From positions 44,193,442 to 44,257,441 of the forward strand of contig LS997566.1 in NCBI GenBank assembly GCA_000469685.2: a stretch of 64,000 nucleotides of DNA, given 5' to 3'. This document shows positions 36,513-50,300 of the stretch, in pieces. The translations under genes were made by a program, and so were the position numbers. The notes under the pieces were generated by a model, which was not told the origin of the DNA, ran no database searches, and saw only the letters and a list, made by a program, of their open reading frames with translations. Positions within the stretch are counted from its first letter, which is position 1. The number at the start of each line of letters is the position of its first letter. This DNA comes from Haemonchus contortus (Eukaryota; Nematoda; Chromadorea; Rhabditida; Trichostrongylidae).

Positions 36513-38083
36513 ATGTGAGTAACACTCACTTAACCAGACATTGAGCGATCTCAATTCATTCACATCTCCTTCTATTTTCAGAGAAATTGTTATGAGAGAA
36601 AGGGAAGGGGGGGAGAGATCAAGTAGGTTCCGCGGCGCCCAGTCTATTGTGTGACCTTCACATGGACGGCCAACATGGGCGAAGTCCTGAAGCAATTTCT
36701 CAAAAGGCGTTGGTATTACAGCATGCATAGAGTATAAAGACACGATTTCAAAGGAGAAAGCTGTCACATTCTGGAGGAAAGACCACCCACCACGTCAGTA
36801 AGAAGAGTGGCGTTCAGTTGAGCATGCCGCTAAAAGTAAGCGTGAAATAGGCGGGGTAACCTGCAATCACGACACGAAGTGTGCTTTGCGCGGGAAAACT
36901 AAAATGCGCAATTTGGGACCTTGCTGCTCCTTTCATTTCTTCTTCGACTATTCTTGTTTCTTTGTGACCAGATTGGTTGTGTGACTCATCCCCAGATTGC
37001 GTCTTTTCTTGAATACAACGCCAGTAGTGATTTAATTACTATTGGCTCCATGGCTTTTTCTCAATAAAATCTCCCAAAGGAGTTCTGTGGTCTTCTTGGC
37101 GTGTGATAGCCACAATATTCACCATTTAAGTGGTGATTATCCATTATTATTTCATTTTCATTTTCAAATTGGGACGTTGTTGTACCTTCCACTTCTTCGA
37201 TCATTGTTGTTTTCCTTGTAAACAGATGGGTGGTGTGTGTCATTCCCAGATTCACTATTTCCTGTCTTTGATGTCGGAATCATACGTCAACCAGTGTTTT
37301 CATCGCTATTGTCTCTGTGGTTGTGAAACATGCTAGTTTACCCATGACTTGTGTCGAGTGAGGCATTCCGAAATGAAAGATAATCACAGTACTTACCGCT
37401 AAAGTCGCGGTTCATTTATGAGAATAGATATCACCATTGGTTGAGATATCATTTCGGAAATCCCGGTGAAAATGTATGATCTGGGTGAAGCACCGCTCTT
37501 TTCCGAATTAAGTGTTAGAGTGCACAGAAGATATGTAGCCACTTCGCGAGCCTATAATGGTTCTCAGGGACAATTCATAACCGAGAGAAAGAGTGTTTTA
37601 TTTAATACTCAAGAGAAAAGGAGCACCGCGGTGAGTAAGTATAGAATAGTATTTCAACTATCATCTCAATTATTACCAATACAATGTGGTCCTAGTGCAG
37701 GAGGTGTTTTTTTAAACCGAGGTATGATAACCTTCAAATTTTCCTCTTAACCCTCCTGTCACGGCACGCATCCCATGTTTTAAGGCTTATCTATTAGTGC
37801 GATGAGCGTAAGGCTTCTAGTGGTTTTATATTGTAAAGCCATTATCGGCCGTTATCAGTTGTGATGTTTCTCTACCACTTCTCATCAATGTCCTTACCTT
37901 ATCGTGTGTGTCCCTTGGAATTTGCAAGTGATACGAACTTCCGTCAGACACATGCGAACTCCTTCGAATGAAGAGGTAATTATGTAATGGTGGGCTTAGC
38001 GATCTGTAACGCTACAAATCGGTTCTAATCAATATTGATCGGTCCATATCAAACATCAAATGAACTCTAGCCGCATTCAATTT
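36490..38083 (+). repeat. R1 repeat, uninterrupted copy
   Basis: Collinear with the broken R1 at 20722-30443 and free of its insertions. Contains an internal imperfect ~300-base duplication (AAATGCGCAATTTGGGACCT near 36900, related to CAAATTGGGACGTTGTTG near 37158). No coding content. Superfamily unknown; its left boundary coincides with the last codons of the kinesin. Confidence 0.75.
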
Positions 38084-38102
38084 CTGGAACGCATTCAATA
38101 GG

Positions 38103-38390
38103 GAGAGTAGCGTTCAGTTGATCATGCCGCTAAAAGTAAGCGTCAAATGTGTTTTGCGAGGGAAAATTAAATGCGCAAATTGGGACCTTGCTGCACCCTA
38201 CACTTCTTCTTCGACCATTGTTGCTTCAATGTTTCCGGATGGGTCCTGTGACTCATCCCCAGCTTCCGTCCTTCCTTGAACCCAGCGCCAATAGTGTTTT
38301 CATTACTATTGGGTCCTCTGTAGTTGTAAAACATGCTAATTTATCCATGCCTTGTTTTCAGTAAAATCTCCCAAAGGAGTGCTATGGAGT
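38103..38390 (+). repeat. partial R1 copy in tandem
   Basis: Matches the R1 segment 36800-37090 (CGTTCAGTTGA-CATGCCGCTAAAAGTAAGCG, then CAGTAAAATCTCCCAAAGGAGT). It follows the full copy directly, in the same orientation. Confidence 0.65.
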
Positions 38391-41304
38391 TTCACTTTCA
38401 TCTTCCTACTTTTTCACGGAAAGATTTTGATCAGCTGCTTCCGAATGGATTGTCATTAGTAAGATCTCGTCTAGAGAATTTATGCATTATACTGGAATTG
38501 TTTACCTGTGAATAGTTCATAATGTGATCGCTTAATTTTATCGAACAGCTTAACTTCATTTGTGTACAACTTTCCAATTCTTGTACAGTAACCTCTGCCC
38601 AAATGCATTTGTCACTTTTGTAAGAGAGTGTGAAGTGTGAGAGTCCACGGGATACTGTAGTTGCCTGTAGGTGGAGGAGTGACCGTAATTCTAAGAGTAG
38701 TGTAGCGTGGGAAACACGGCTGTCTGGAAATGAAGTGTCTGAGAAGTTAGATCTTATCAGCTGGGTAGGGTTCTAGTCGAAAGTGGGAATCATAGACCAA
38801 AGGGAGCCGCTTTTCTCATTGTGCAACATTGCTTAAACTCACGCATGGGAATTTCTACTCACTGTATCATGACTCATCTCATCACACGTATTTAAGGCTC
38901 GCCGACGTCTTCTCGAGAAGTACTTCCGCCAGTGTCTGCGTCCTACGATCAAGCTCGCCGTTCGCTGCTACTGCACCTCCCGTTCGTCACCTCTGGGTCC
39001 TTCCCAACCATAGTGCCTCAACTACTTGACATCGTAGCCGATCTCCACATACTCAACGACAGGACTGATCTCCATATACCTCGCATATATTGATAAAAGA
39101 TATATTCTCACTTGTGTTATGCAGAAGTACAATATCAACGGTGCGGGGATTCCCCACCAGATTACTCTTTGTAAAATGAAGAGTTTTTTGTTTCCCATTT
39201 TTTGTAACAATTCTAATGCTTTGTGCTACTGTAACCAACCGTTACAGACTTTTCAAACGCTAAATTCCTTGCTACGAAGCCTGTTTAGTTTTTTGATAGA
39301 AAGAAGGAGGAGCACTGCTTTCATACACGCTGCCAACTGAGTAATTGTGTATCTTTAAGTGAAACTACTTATTCACTCTAGAAGGTAACTACGTGTTTTG
39401 TTTTTTCAGTGGTTTTCATTTAGAAAAAAAAGAACCTATTTTATGGCCAATTTGTAACTGTATGAATACTTCCCTTCGTGCGGAGAGAAAGAACTGCTCT
39501 TCTTTAGAATGTCGGCAGTCACTTGAATTCCAATTTAATTACTAGCAGTAAATGAACCAGTTATGACAATGTGAATGCAGATTTGTCAGATCAGCGTTAT
39601 AGTTCTGCTATTACGGATGCATTTTCTCAACACGATTCGAGAAAGGATCCCTTAAAAATGGGAATGACAGTTATGTGCGTGAGTGTCCGCGATCTCTGAG
39701 CTGCTGTGGAGAAGGTAAGTTTTGCTCATTTGCATTTTCATACTCGCTAAGTATAGCTGAACACATTCTCAGCTTTTGGGGTTTGTAGTGTTCAACGGGT
39801 TGAATAGGGCAAGCGAACTGTTCCGTGTGAGGCCTCCACGAGAGAAAAGAAAAGGTACGCCATATGGAATGACTGTCACTTCTTGATAAGCATGAACATC
39901 ATCCCCGAAGCATGAGCCTTTCGAAGTGGCGGTACTCCTCCCCGAAGTACACCGGCGAGAGGCAGTGGTTCGTCTGCGACTACCGTATCCTTCCGCTGAG
40001 AATTCACATCTTTCCCTTCGTAGCGCGCAACTGCACGTGATCGGGTGCGGCGTGCGCGACGCGATTTTCGGGAAGAAGTTACCATACCCGATTGCTCGCG
40101 TGACTTGAAGAGAAGGGTTTTAGTCAAGGACATCGGGTGGGTGCGTGGGGTAGCTGGTTGTGTCGAGGAATTACCGTATCGCAAAATCCCTTTGGATTTG
40201 GAATCTGCCTTGGGGCCGTGCATCCATTTCGCTCCGTCATAACTGTTGTTTGCTCGCTACGGTGTCTTCTTCGGCTTATTCGGAGAAGGCGAAATGGATG
40301 TTTCTCTACCTGGACCAGTCTACAGGACTGTAGTTATTAGTTGTCCCAATATAAGACCTTTTTGATGAGCCCTCCAAGGTACTCATGCGCCTGGACAGGA
40401 TGCTTGTTGAATGTGCTGCGTCACTCCTGCGCCTTCTGCAAAATTCAAGCAGTATGTACGCAATTTGTTGATGAATAATAAATCTTGCTTCAAGGACAGA
40501 AGCAAGCATTTTTTTCGAAGGTATATGTATATATTTGCAGAGATCGCTCTCTAAGGTGAAAGCTCGAAACTCGTTACAGTAGGATCTAAACAACGGCGCT
40601 TTCTCGAAAACCCTCGATAAATTACGTAAAATGTACGGACCGTTTGAATAAATTTTCGTTCTTTCCATTCGGAACGAACCTGAGAGTTTCGGGAATCACA
40701 AAGGGTTGGATCAGCACGAAGCTAATTCACCCCTTAACACCAGGAATCTTTACTTCTAATAAAGCACTCAGTTTTTTTGAACGTGCTCCAATATTTGAAG
40801 TAGTACGGTAGCATGTCAGAGCCCCAGCTAAAGCGGAAAAGAAGTTGTATAATCTCAAAGGTTAAGTCATATTCTGTATATTATGGGGTTTTTTGAACTT
40901 TCGAGAGCTTTGTCTGCGACGAAACTTCTCATAATCTTTTCGAACAATTCAAAAATATGTACGTGCCCGGGTTCTCGAATCTTCTTGACCCCTGCTAAAA
41001 TTTGAACGAACGGGATTTTCCCGCGCTATTCCTGATCGATTGAGCGTTATCCCGACTAAACAGCGTATATTCAGGTATGGACACGTGAATTTTTGGCGTC
41101 CTTCTTAACGGCAATTCCGTCATTTCTCCTCCGGCAATCGGCCGGTATGGTCGCTTGTAGTTTGGATGTTTTACTTACCATTTTCGATCATAAAACCTCT
41201 TTCAGAGGCGTCCCTCTTTGTCATTCTATACATGCTCTCTCTCGAATGTACTTCTGCTTTCCTGTGCTCATTGGAAGTCTCTACTGTACGTATTGAATTT
41301 TCAG
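38391..41304. other. no recognisable gene
   Basis: Short ORFs only. Around 40030-40095 GGGTGCGGCGTGCGCGACGC and GAAGAAGTTACCATACCC resemble one end of family E, so a diverged copy is probably present. I see no splice-supported exon chain. Confidence 0.4.
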
Positions 41305-44300
41305 ATGTCCCTACAAGAGAGTGTTGAGATTCAGCCAGTGCTGAGGAACGAAAGTAAGCTGGTTACAGGTGATTGCTTGTATGATATGGAAATTCCCATT
41401 CTGTACCAAGATCAAATGAACGGGGAATTTGTCAGGGGTAAGTGTACATGTCTCTTCCACAAATTTAAAAATATATCTGAGCTCGCTCTCATACTAACAC
41501 AGAAACGAAAATTCAGTACGGTACTAGGCTTTTACAGTAATCCAGCACGGCATGACCTCATTTTGATAGGCTGCATTCATAGTCCGTGATTCGGCTCGCC
41601 GAGCGCCCAATTGAGCGGTGGCCGGGGGCGGCGTTTGCCCCTTGTTTACAACTGAATCTTGGTCTGTACCACCAGAACCACCATACGTATAGTCCCCCGG
41701 TCGCTGGCTAGCTTGATCGCTCGCGGGCCGAATCGCGGACTATGAAAGCAGGCAGACGCAAGTTCTCCGTGACATATACGACGCGTCGAAAAAGGACCTT
41801 GGGCAAGGGCACGATGGTGAGTGGTGAGGAAGCTAGGAGGTTATTGTAAGATCAAAGGGATTTGACGTCCCGTGAATGTGTGACACCGTAACCCCCTAGT
41901 AGCCCACAACTCATCCCCGTGGGCTTCACCCGGGTTGCCTTTCCTTTGCGTCTATATGTGACAGGTGTTTTGGAGGTGCTTCAGCGTGACGAATATATCT
42001 GTCTTGTCACTGTAAGAGCCGAGTGCCCGTACTGAATTTTCGTTTCTGTTCATATTAACTAAACTGAGTCGTCTAGCTTTGAGCTCTGAGCAAAGCATCA
42101 AACAGTGATAGAACCTTTCTTCGTCAGCTAGGCCATTGAAAAACCGAATTTATCGCGGAGAAGATGATGGTCGGATGCCTCATAGAACCTCAGCACACCA
42201 GCGACGTCAGTCAGGCCGAACTACCGATTGAAATGACTGAATCGCCGCTTGGATCTTTTCAGATGTTCTTCAGAAGTCGGTCCTGTCGTCGAAATCGCCG
42301 ATGATAAGCTGAGGAAATAGGTGATCTTCCTTGTAGGGGTTCTTCAAGCTCATACAGAACGCTTTCAGTTCTTCTCTTTTGTGGCTTGATCTTCGTGTTT
42401 ATGCAACGAAGACAGTTGAAGATAGGGTCAGACAATACCCCAATCGCAGAACCCGATTCCATTTGTAAATTTTTCATAAGAATCGATCTTCGTGGCCGAG
42501 TGCGTTGACGTTGCCATTGGCGAGGACACCTACATCGCTGACACCTCTCTGTCGCATTTCCCAACGTTCCTTCTCCAGTCTTGAGAACAGCGTGCCATGG
42601 TCGATGCCTCGTTGCTCCGGAGACGTCGTGCTCGACCTTGCCGGATTGCATCGGATCTTCGATACCTGATATCTGATGCAAAGGTTCATGCATGAAAATA
42701 CAGACCATAATCTCAGTCCTTCATTGAGCGGTTCTTGCAACCTCATTCGAGCGTCGTCACCTAACTAGGCAGTGGTATTGCCCGGGATGCGCTTCGTTGC
42801 GCGCGTACGTCGAAACTAGGTCACGCCGCAGCCGTCGCATGCGGCAGGCCAGCCCGCGATACTTGGCAGACGTCGCAGTTGTCAGTGGGGCACACGATTT
42901 GCGCTCGGTCCACGGCAGTCAGCCAAAGAGAAGATAACACGAACAAAAGCGAATCGTTCGCTCCACTGACACTTGGTGGTACTGTAATGCTATCTGGACA
43001 CTTCAGTGGGGTGCGCCGCGCGTGAAGTGGGCGGGGTGACCTACTTTCGACGGACGCGCGTAACGTACGTTCTCCGTATTGCCCATAATCCGCCCACTTC
43101 GGTACAGCTCCAGCTTCCCTTGTGAGGGGCTCCGTTCAGCTTGCATGTGCTATGTAGATCGTGCGTTATGCCCAACCAATCCCAAATCTAACTTTTCGAC
43201 GTAACTTCATAGAACAACGAATTTCATGATAGGTAGGCAGACAGAGAAGCAAGCAAGCAAGCAGGCAGGCAGCCAAACAGAGAGACAGAAAGACCGGCAG
43301 ATAGATAGTCAGATGTAGAATCGAGGAGATGCGAGCGCGTTATATACAACAAGTCGGATCGTCCTGCTGAAGCCAAACTCTCCTACTCTCGATGCGACGT
43401 ATATCCTACCACCTTCAAATTCTCTATGTCTAAAGTTAGTCAGGTTGTGAATTAGCGGTGCTCATTCTGAATGGATTTTTTTTACATAAGGTTGTCAATT
43501 TTCTTTTATCCCTTCCCCTAAAAGACGTCCAGCCCTACTAACTACCATTAGTGGTACCATCCTCTCGCCCGTACTCCTACCAACCTTCAAGCTTGATGCA
43601 CGTGAACAGGAACTATGGATTTCCGTATCCTTTATTTTGGTCAATACATATTACTATTCACTGCTGGTCATCTATGCAGGGCGCACTCTAACCCGCTCAT
43701 CCCTCCTCTTTGTTTCTCTTTTGGGAACCATGCCCTAAAAGCAGTGCAGGCGACTTTAGTCCACTGCAAATTTTTCTTGAAATTGAAAAAGCGAATTCAG
43801 TGAGCACACTCTCATTTGCTATTTGTGAGTTTGACTGACCGTTTTTCAAAAAATTTACAAATGCTCTAGCTTTTCAGATTTTACTCTGCCCAGCATAGGG
43901 CGGGTGGAAATCGTTTCTTCATCAGGGTCCCTTGAGGTATGGATTTTTTCGTGTAATCTTATTAACAAGTATGAACATCGAGTTGACTGGTATCAGGTTG
44001 GTCTGGAAGGATAAAAACACTGGCCAGCATATTGGCTGATTATGGCAATGTACAATGATCACCACGTTTTGAAAGCATACATTTACAATTCTGAGTCAGT
44101 GTCAAATGCGGGGCGCATCCCGAAACGCGGTTGACCGACGCTGAAATTTTATCCTCTCGACCCTATATTCTGTTTCAGGAGTGCGAATCTCCTTATGGTT
44201 TCCGTCTGAGAAGTCCCGACCCGCTCTGTCTGGATAACAACACGCGAATTGTGAGCAATATTTTCCATTTTCATTTACTTCAAATCGAAGCTGAGCACAA

Positions 44301-47300
44301 AAAAGCTTTTTCTACTCACAGGTTCAAAATGCGATGTAGTTTGAAGTGTTATCTACGATGAATTTATTATTATTTTATTCGGCCGTGTAACTTTGCAGTA
44401 ATGACTCTGTGTACTGAGAACTACAAAATTTCAACATGCGCAATCATACTATGCTTAGCTTACTCACACCACACCCATTGACCAATGGCATAAGATGACT
44501 AGACCAACATGGAATATGGCAAGCTGTCCGTCTCCCTCTGATAACGGGTAACGGAACTTCTCCCCTATCGCGGCATTCTCCCTTGCGGCATACGGCGAAT
44601 GTCACTGCAATTACCGTACTCACCCCGCCTCCCGCCAGTCGATAGGATGCGATATTTTTCCTTGACTGGCTTGCTTTTTCATTGGATTTTATCGTTTTTT
44701 CTTCTGTTTCTTTTAAGTTTTCACGTTTATTAGACTTGATTAATTAAAATGACTCCTATATAAACGACGATCAAGACCGCATTGGAATTGAAAGGAGCGG
44801 CCAGCCAATTCAAATAATTAAAGGACTCCCTACCTCACAAATTGCGCGCTCCAGTCTTCCATCGCAATTCTGCGATAGGCGGCGGGTGCGGCGTGTGCGA
44901 CGCCGTGTTAGGGGAGAAGTTCCCGGACCCTCTGATAACGGTTCAGCACCCATTCCTACAAGCCATACGGATTTAGTATGCCAGCTGTATAGTGCGTGTC
45001 ATTGCGTACAGCTGATTACAGTAAGCAAAAAAGTTCATTAAATACATCCAAAACCACTAGCATATATTAACGAAATCAGCAAAAACGATTCACCACCTTC
45101 TTCATCGTAAGGTGAAAAACCAGAAAAATAGCTGCTACAGCAAAAAGACCAGCTGAGAATAACAGAATAGGAGTAAAGCACCCCCCCCCCCCCCCCACCA
45201 CTTGGTGATCCGCTGATTGCATGCTGAACGATTGGGTCTTGGCGGGAATACATAGCACAACCTGTATCGCCTTGGCACTCCTCTTGCCTTGCATACCATT
45301 GGCCGATGGGCGTGGTCATCGACGAGTCCGGTAAAGGGGGATCGTGTTCGTGTTACTCTTGGAGACCATCGGATAATCCCAAAAGGAGACCGTAGGAAAC
45401 TGAAGTGAACTTGCCTTTGAGCACTGCTAATATTTGGATTCTACAACACAGTCTAAGTTAATGCTGCTTACAGTTAATTCTTCAGGCCACGCGACTTTCC
45501 AGCGCTGTTTGACCTTCTTTACGTTGTTTTTTTCTAACACTATAAAAACAAATTATAACGATACAAGCGCAAGCTGACTTTAACTTTCTAAGACGGGGAA
45601 ACAGACACCGCATGCGTGAGATGACGGTGAGATGACTTTGGTCGAGAGCCAGTGTGTGGTACAATGCAAACTCTGAAAACACTCATTGATTATGTCAAAA
45701 CTATCCTGCAAAAGGAAGATGCGTGTCGTTCAGTATTCTATAGCTTAGATGGTGCAGAAATACACTTAGTCATAAGTTGCTTACAGAACCCTCAAGCGGA
45801 ACAGCTCGAAACGGTCCCTCACAACGACGTCCATGGTAAAATAATGAGCTTCAGATTAGCTTGCGGATTGGGCACGGTACGTTTTACTTAAATAATTGCG
45901 ACAACCACTGCTGAACCTCTGAAGAGTTATACACAATTTATTGTGAGGCAGTTCTTTCTGCTCTACTCTATCAAAATCACCTAGACAACTTGCAACTTAT
46001 GTATAATTTCAATCGTGCTCGAACGTGCATGTCTTCAGTAAATAATTCATTTACGACACAAGTGTAAATTAGAGTGCTGAAGACAAGCTTTCTAACTGCG
46101 ATTTCAGGCGAATGAAATTAAACGGTGGGGCAGAAAATATAAAGAGTTTTTAATAGATGATCGAAGAATCAACAGTTTCGGCGATTACGAAAACACCAAA
46201 GCACCTGAAAATCATCACAATTTGTGCCCATAGCGTGGTGATCTTCATCGCACTATAGGCACAAATTGTGATGACTTTGAGGTGCCGCTTTAGGGTGTTT
46301 AACGGAAGCATCAATGCGAAATAGAGCAATGACGGTAGGAAAAGGGAAATCTATTCATACTACGCGTATTATGAGTTTTTAAAACTAGTATTGTTCGGAG
46401 AATGTTCGAGATTACCGCGAAAGGTGAGCTTCACGAGATCTCAGTCATTTCTGATTGCATAAAGCATTGACCACAGCTGCTGTCTTAGATTGGTTTCCAT
46501 CTGGATCAAGATTTGCGAGCTGATTTTTGAGCCCTTGAGACATGTATATAAATTAACTGTACGTCAGCGTGTCCACACGGCTGAGAGTAGGCCCCCACGT
46601 GCTAGAGCCTGGCAAGTTACACGTGGATATTCATGCCGAGAACAGTCACAAAAATGGGCCTCATTCCCCCGAACCTGAGGGAGTTCCCAATACGGCAGCG
46701 TTGGGTAGGACCGCTCGGGAGAGGCTGCTAAAATCTCAGGGCCAAAACAGGCTGCCCAAAAGCAGAAGGACTAAGATGCACGGACGCTTGCATCGGAAAC
46801 CTGTATAGAAGACCTGATGATGCAAGCTAGGAAGATTAAGTACGACGTCATCGGACTGACCGAGACGAGAAGGCACCGCCCGCTGCACGCTGTATTTGAA
46901 ACTGGAGAAGAACTGTTCCTTGAAACATGCGACAGCAGAGGCGTCGGCGGTGTAGGTGTTCTCTTCAACACGCACTTGGCCATGAACGTCGTTTCGTACG
47001 AAAGCTTGACAGCCCGAATCGGACGTTTGCGATTGAGAAGATGTGGCTCAACCCAAGTCTTCGTTGTTTACGCACCAACATCGAGCTACGATGAAGGAGA
47101 GCTGGAGAATCTGGGGAAGTTCTACCGAGAAGACCATACTTTCTTCAAGGTCATCGTCGGTGATTTCACCGCCAAGATTGGCCCCAGAAGAACGGCTGAA
47201 GAGCTCCACATCGAGACTCACTGAATGGACTTGAATGAGCAGGGTGAACAGCTATCCGAGTTTATCATGTCGACCCACACTATCCATGGTAACTCGCAGT

Positions 47301-50300
47301 TCTAGAAGCCCTCTCATTCCCGATGGACATGGGAGTCGCCTGTTGGGCAGTTCCATAATGAAATAGATCACATCATCGTCAATCGGAAGTTTTGCCTGAC
47401 TGACGTTGCTGTTGTTCCGAAGTTCTACTTTGGATCAGACCATCGTCTCCTCCGCGCTAGATTCCGCTTTTCAGTGCGTGGAGAGAGAGCTGCGAAGTTC
47501 AGGAAACGAAGCCCCAAGACTATGGTCAATTGGGATCACTTCGCTTCATTGGCGAGCTTGTGGGAAGACTCCGCCAAGGGCAACATCGATGAAGAATACG
47601 ACCGGCTCGTCGAACATCTTCACGATTGCGCCAGGAGAGCTGAGAGTTTCAATGATGTCAAGAAACGTCTCTCTTCGAAGACTCTTGAGGTGATACGCCA
47701 GCGTGGTATCGCGCGAGCTAAAGGAATCACCAACAAACGTCCGAACTTGCGAAGCTATGCAGAGAAGCGATAAAGGAAGATCTGAAAGAGAGAAGAGCAC
47801 CAGTTATGGGCTAAGCCGCCGAGGCCGGAAAGAGCAATGCAAAGCCTGACGGAGTTTCGCCAATTACAAGACCAAGATGACTTCCCTTCGTCGTCCTGAC
47901 GGAACAGTTACTGCATCCCGAAGGGCAATGGAGAATTTCGCCTACGACTTCTACTCTGATCTCTTCGAATGCCATGTCTACATGCCTACCTGCCATCTTA
48001 GGCAAGACGAATATATCGCTCCTTCGGTTCTCCCTTCCGAAATACGACATGCCATCAAGTCGATGAAGAACTGTACAGCGCCCGGTCCCGATAGGATCAA
48101 ACCAGAACATCTGAAGAGTATACCACAAGTCATCATCAAAACTCTGGCTAGGCGCTTCACGCGGTACCTGTCGGAATGCAAAGTACCCACGTTGTGGAAA
48201 ACTAGCAAGACTGTGTTGCTGTACAAAAAGGGAGATCCAGGCGATATTGGCAATTATCGCCCAATCTGCCTGCTGTCCGTAATCTACAAGCTCTTCACTC
48301 GTGTCATCCTAAACAGGATTGGCAGAATATTAGATGAAGGACAGCCATGCGAGCAAGCAGGGTTTCGGAGAGGGTTCAGTACAATCGATCATATCCACAC
48401 CGTTACGTGTCTCATTGAAGTATCGCGGCAATACAAAATGCCGTTATGTCTTACGTTCATTGATTTGGAGAAAGCTTTTGATACCATCGAGACAGAAGTG
48501 GTAATTGAAGCCCTGGGCAACCAGGGTGTCCCTACTCAATATACATATAAGGATGCTTCGTGAGCTCTACAACAACTTCACGACCAGAAATTGGGTAAGG
48601 GAACTTCTCCCCTATCGCGGCATTCTCCCTTCCGGCATGCGGTAAATGTCACTGCAATTACCGTACTCTCGCCAATCGATAGGACGCGGAATTTTTCGTT
48701 GATTGCCTTGCTTTTTTATTAGATTTAATCGTTTTTTCTTCTGTTTCTTTTTCGTTTTCGTGTTTATTAGACTTGATTAATTAGAATGACCCCTCCTATA
48801 TAAACGACGATCAATACCGCATTGGAATTGAAAAGAGCGGCCAGCCCTACCTCACAAATTGCGCGCTCCAATCTTCTATCGCAATCCCGCGATAGGCAGC
48901 GGGTGCGGCGTCTGCGACGCCGTGTTAGGGGAGAAGTTCCCGGACCCCCAGAATTTCGCCATTCAATAAAGAAGTCATCATCAACGTGAAGGGAGGGGTT
49001 CGACAGGGCCACACCATCTCGCCCAAACTTTTTAGTGCCGCTCTCGAGAACGTCATATGGAATGGGAAAGCATGGGAGTGAAGGTCGATGGCCGCTACTT
49101 ACATCATCTCCGCTTTGCAGATGACATCGTGCTTATAACACCCAACATCGAGCAGGCGGAACAAATGCTGGCCGAATTTGACAAAGCTTGTGAAAAGATC
49201 GAGAGACTGAAGTTACGATGTTCATGCGAAACGGATTGGTACCTGATGCTCCTTTCATGCTGAACGGAACGAATATCTCTGATGCTCCAGCTATGTGTAT
49301 TTAGTTCGAGAAGTCAACATCATGAACGACCTAGCTCCAGAGCTTAGCAGAAGGAAACGCGCGGCGTTGGGAGCATTCAAGAACATCGAGGGAGTAGTGA
49401 AGAAAACGGAAAACATCCGACTCCGCGCTCACCTTCTCGACACTGCGGTCCTTCCTGCTTTGACATACGCCTCAGAGTCTTGAACTCTACGAAAGCAGGA
49501 TGAGCATGCAGTTAGCGTCGCTCAACGCGCTGTGGAAAGGACGATGCTCGGAATTTCCCTATACACGCAAGTGCAGAAGGGAATCCGGAGTTCCGAGCTC
49601 CGTCGACGAACGCAGATCAGGGATGCCGTTGATTACGCCAAGAGATCGAAGATCAGGTGGGCCGGATACGTTATGCGATATAATGATGACCGTCGGACCG
49701 GGGCGGTTACTGACTGGATCCCTCGGGACGTCAAGCGAACACTAGGATGGTCGCCAACGAGATGGTCAGACTTCTTCACGAAAGCTCTGAACGAAAGGAA
49801 TGTCTTGCCTCGTGTCCCTCCAGTGAGTGCGATTCACTGGACTATTCTGGCCGCGACAGGGACGAATGGAGATGTTATTGGCGCCCGCTCGAGGAAATCG
49901 ACGATCAACGGGAGTACAGGCGATACAGGTGATACTACGCCTTACGAGACCCGACAACGCTCTACGTGGCTAAATGGGGGGCTCTCTCCTAGATTTTCTA
50001 GACGTTTATTGAATAAGAAGCCAAGGCTAGGGGACTGACCGTTTGAAAACTCGCGCAAGTTGAATTTTAATCTTGGGATGCGCTTCTCTTCTCCCATCTA
50101 AGACGTTCAGCATGCCACCCGGTATGATCGTCGTTACAGAATAGGAGAAGGCCACATATTTTGGGTTGGAGTATTGCCTTTGTATACTAGAAAATACAGA
50201 TCAGTGCGTGAGAAGGAAATGCTGGAACCATCAAAAGGAATTTTTCCAGTGCAATTGCCTTTTCATCAAGCCACAAAACCTTTGTGCGCATATACTAACT

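Noticed and set aside
39876..40340. Overlapping ORFs of 60-115 codons on both strands
   Set aside because: GC-rich repeat-like DNA related to family E; no splice sites or recognisable residues.
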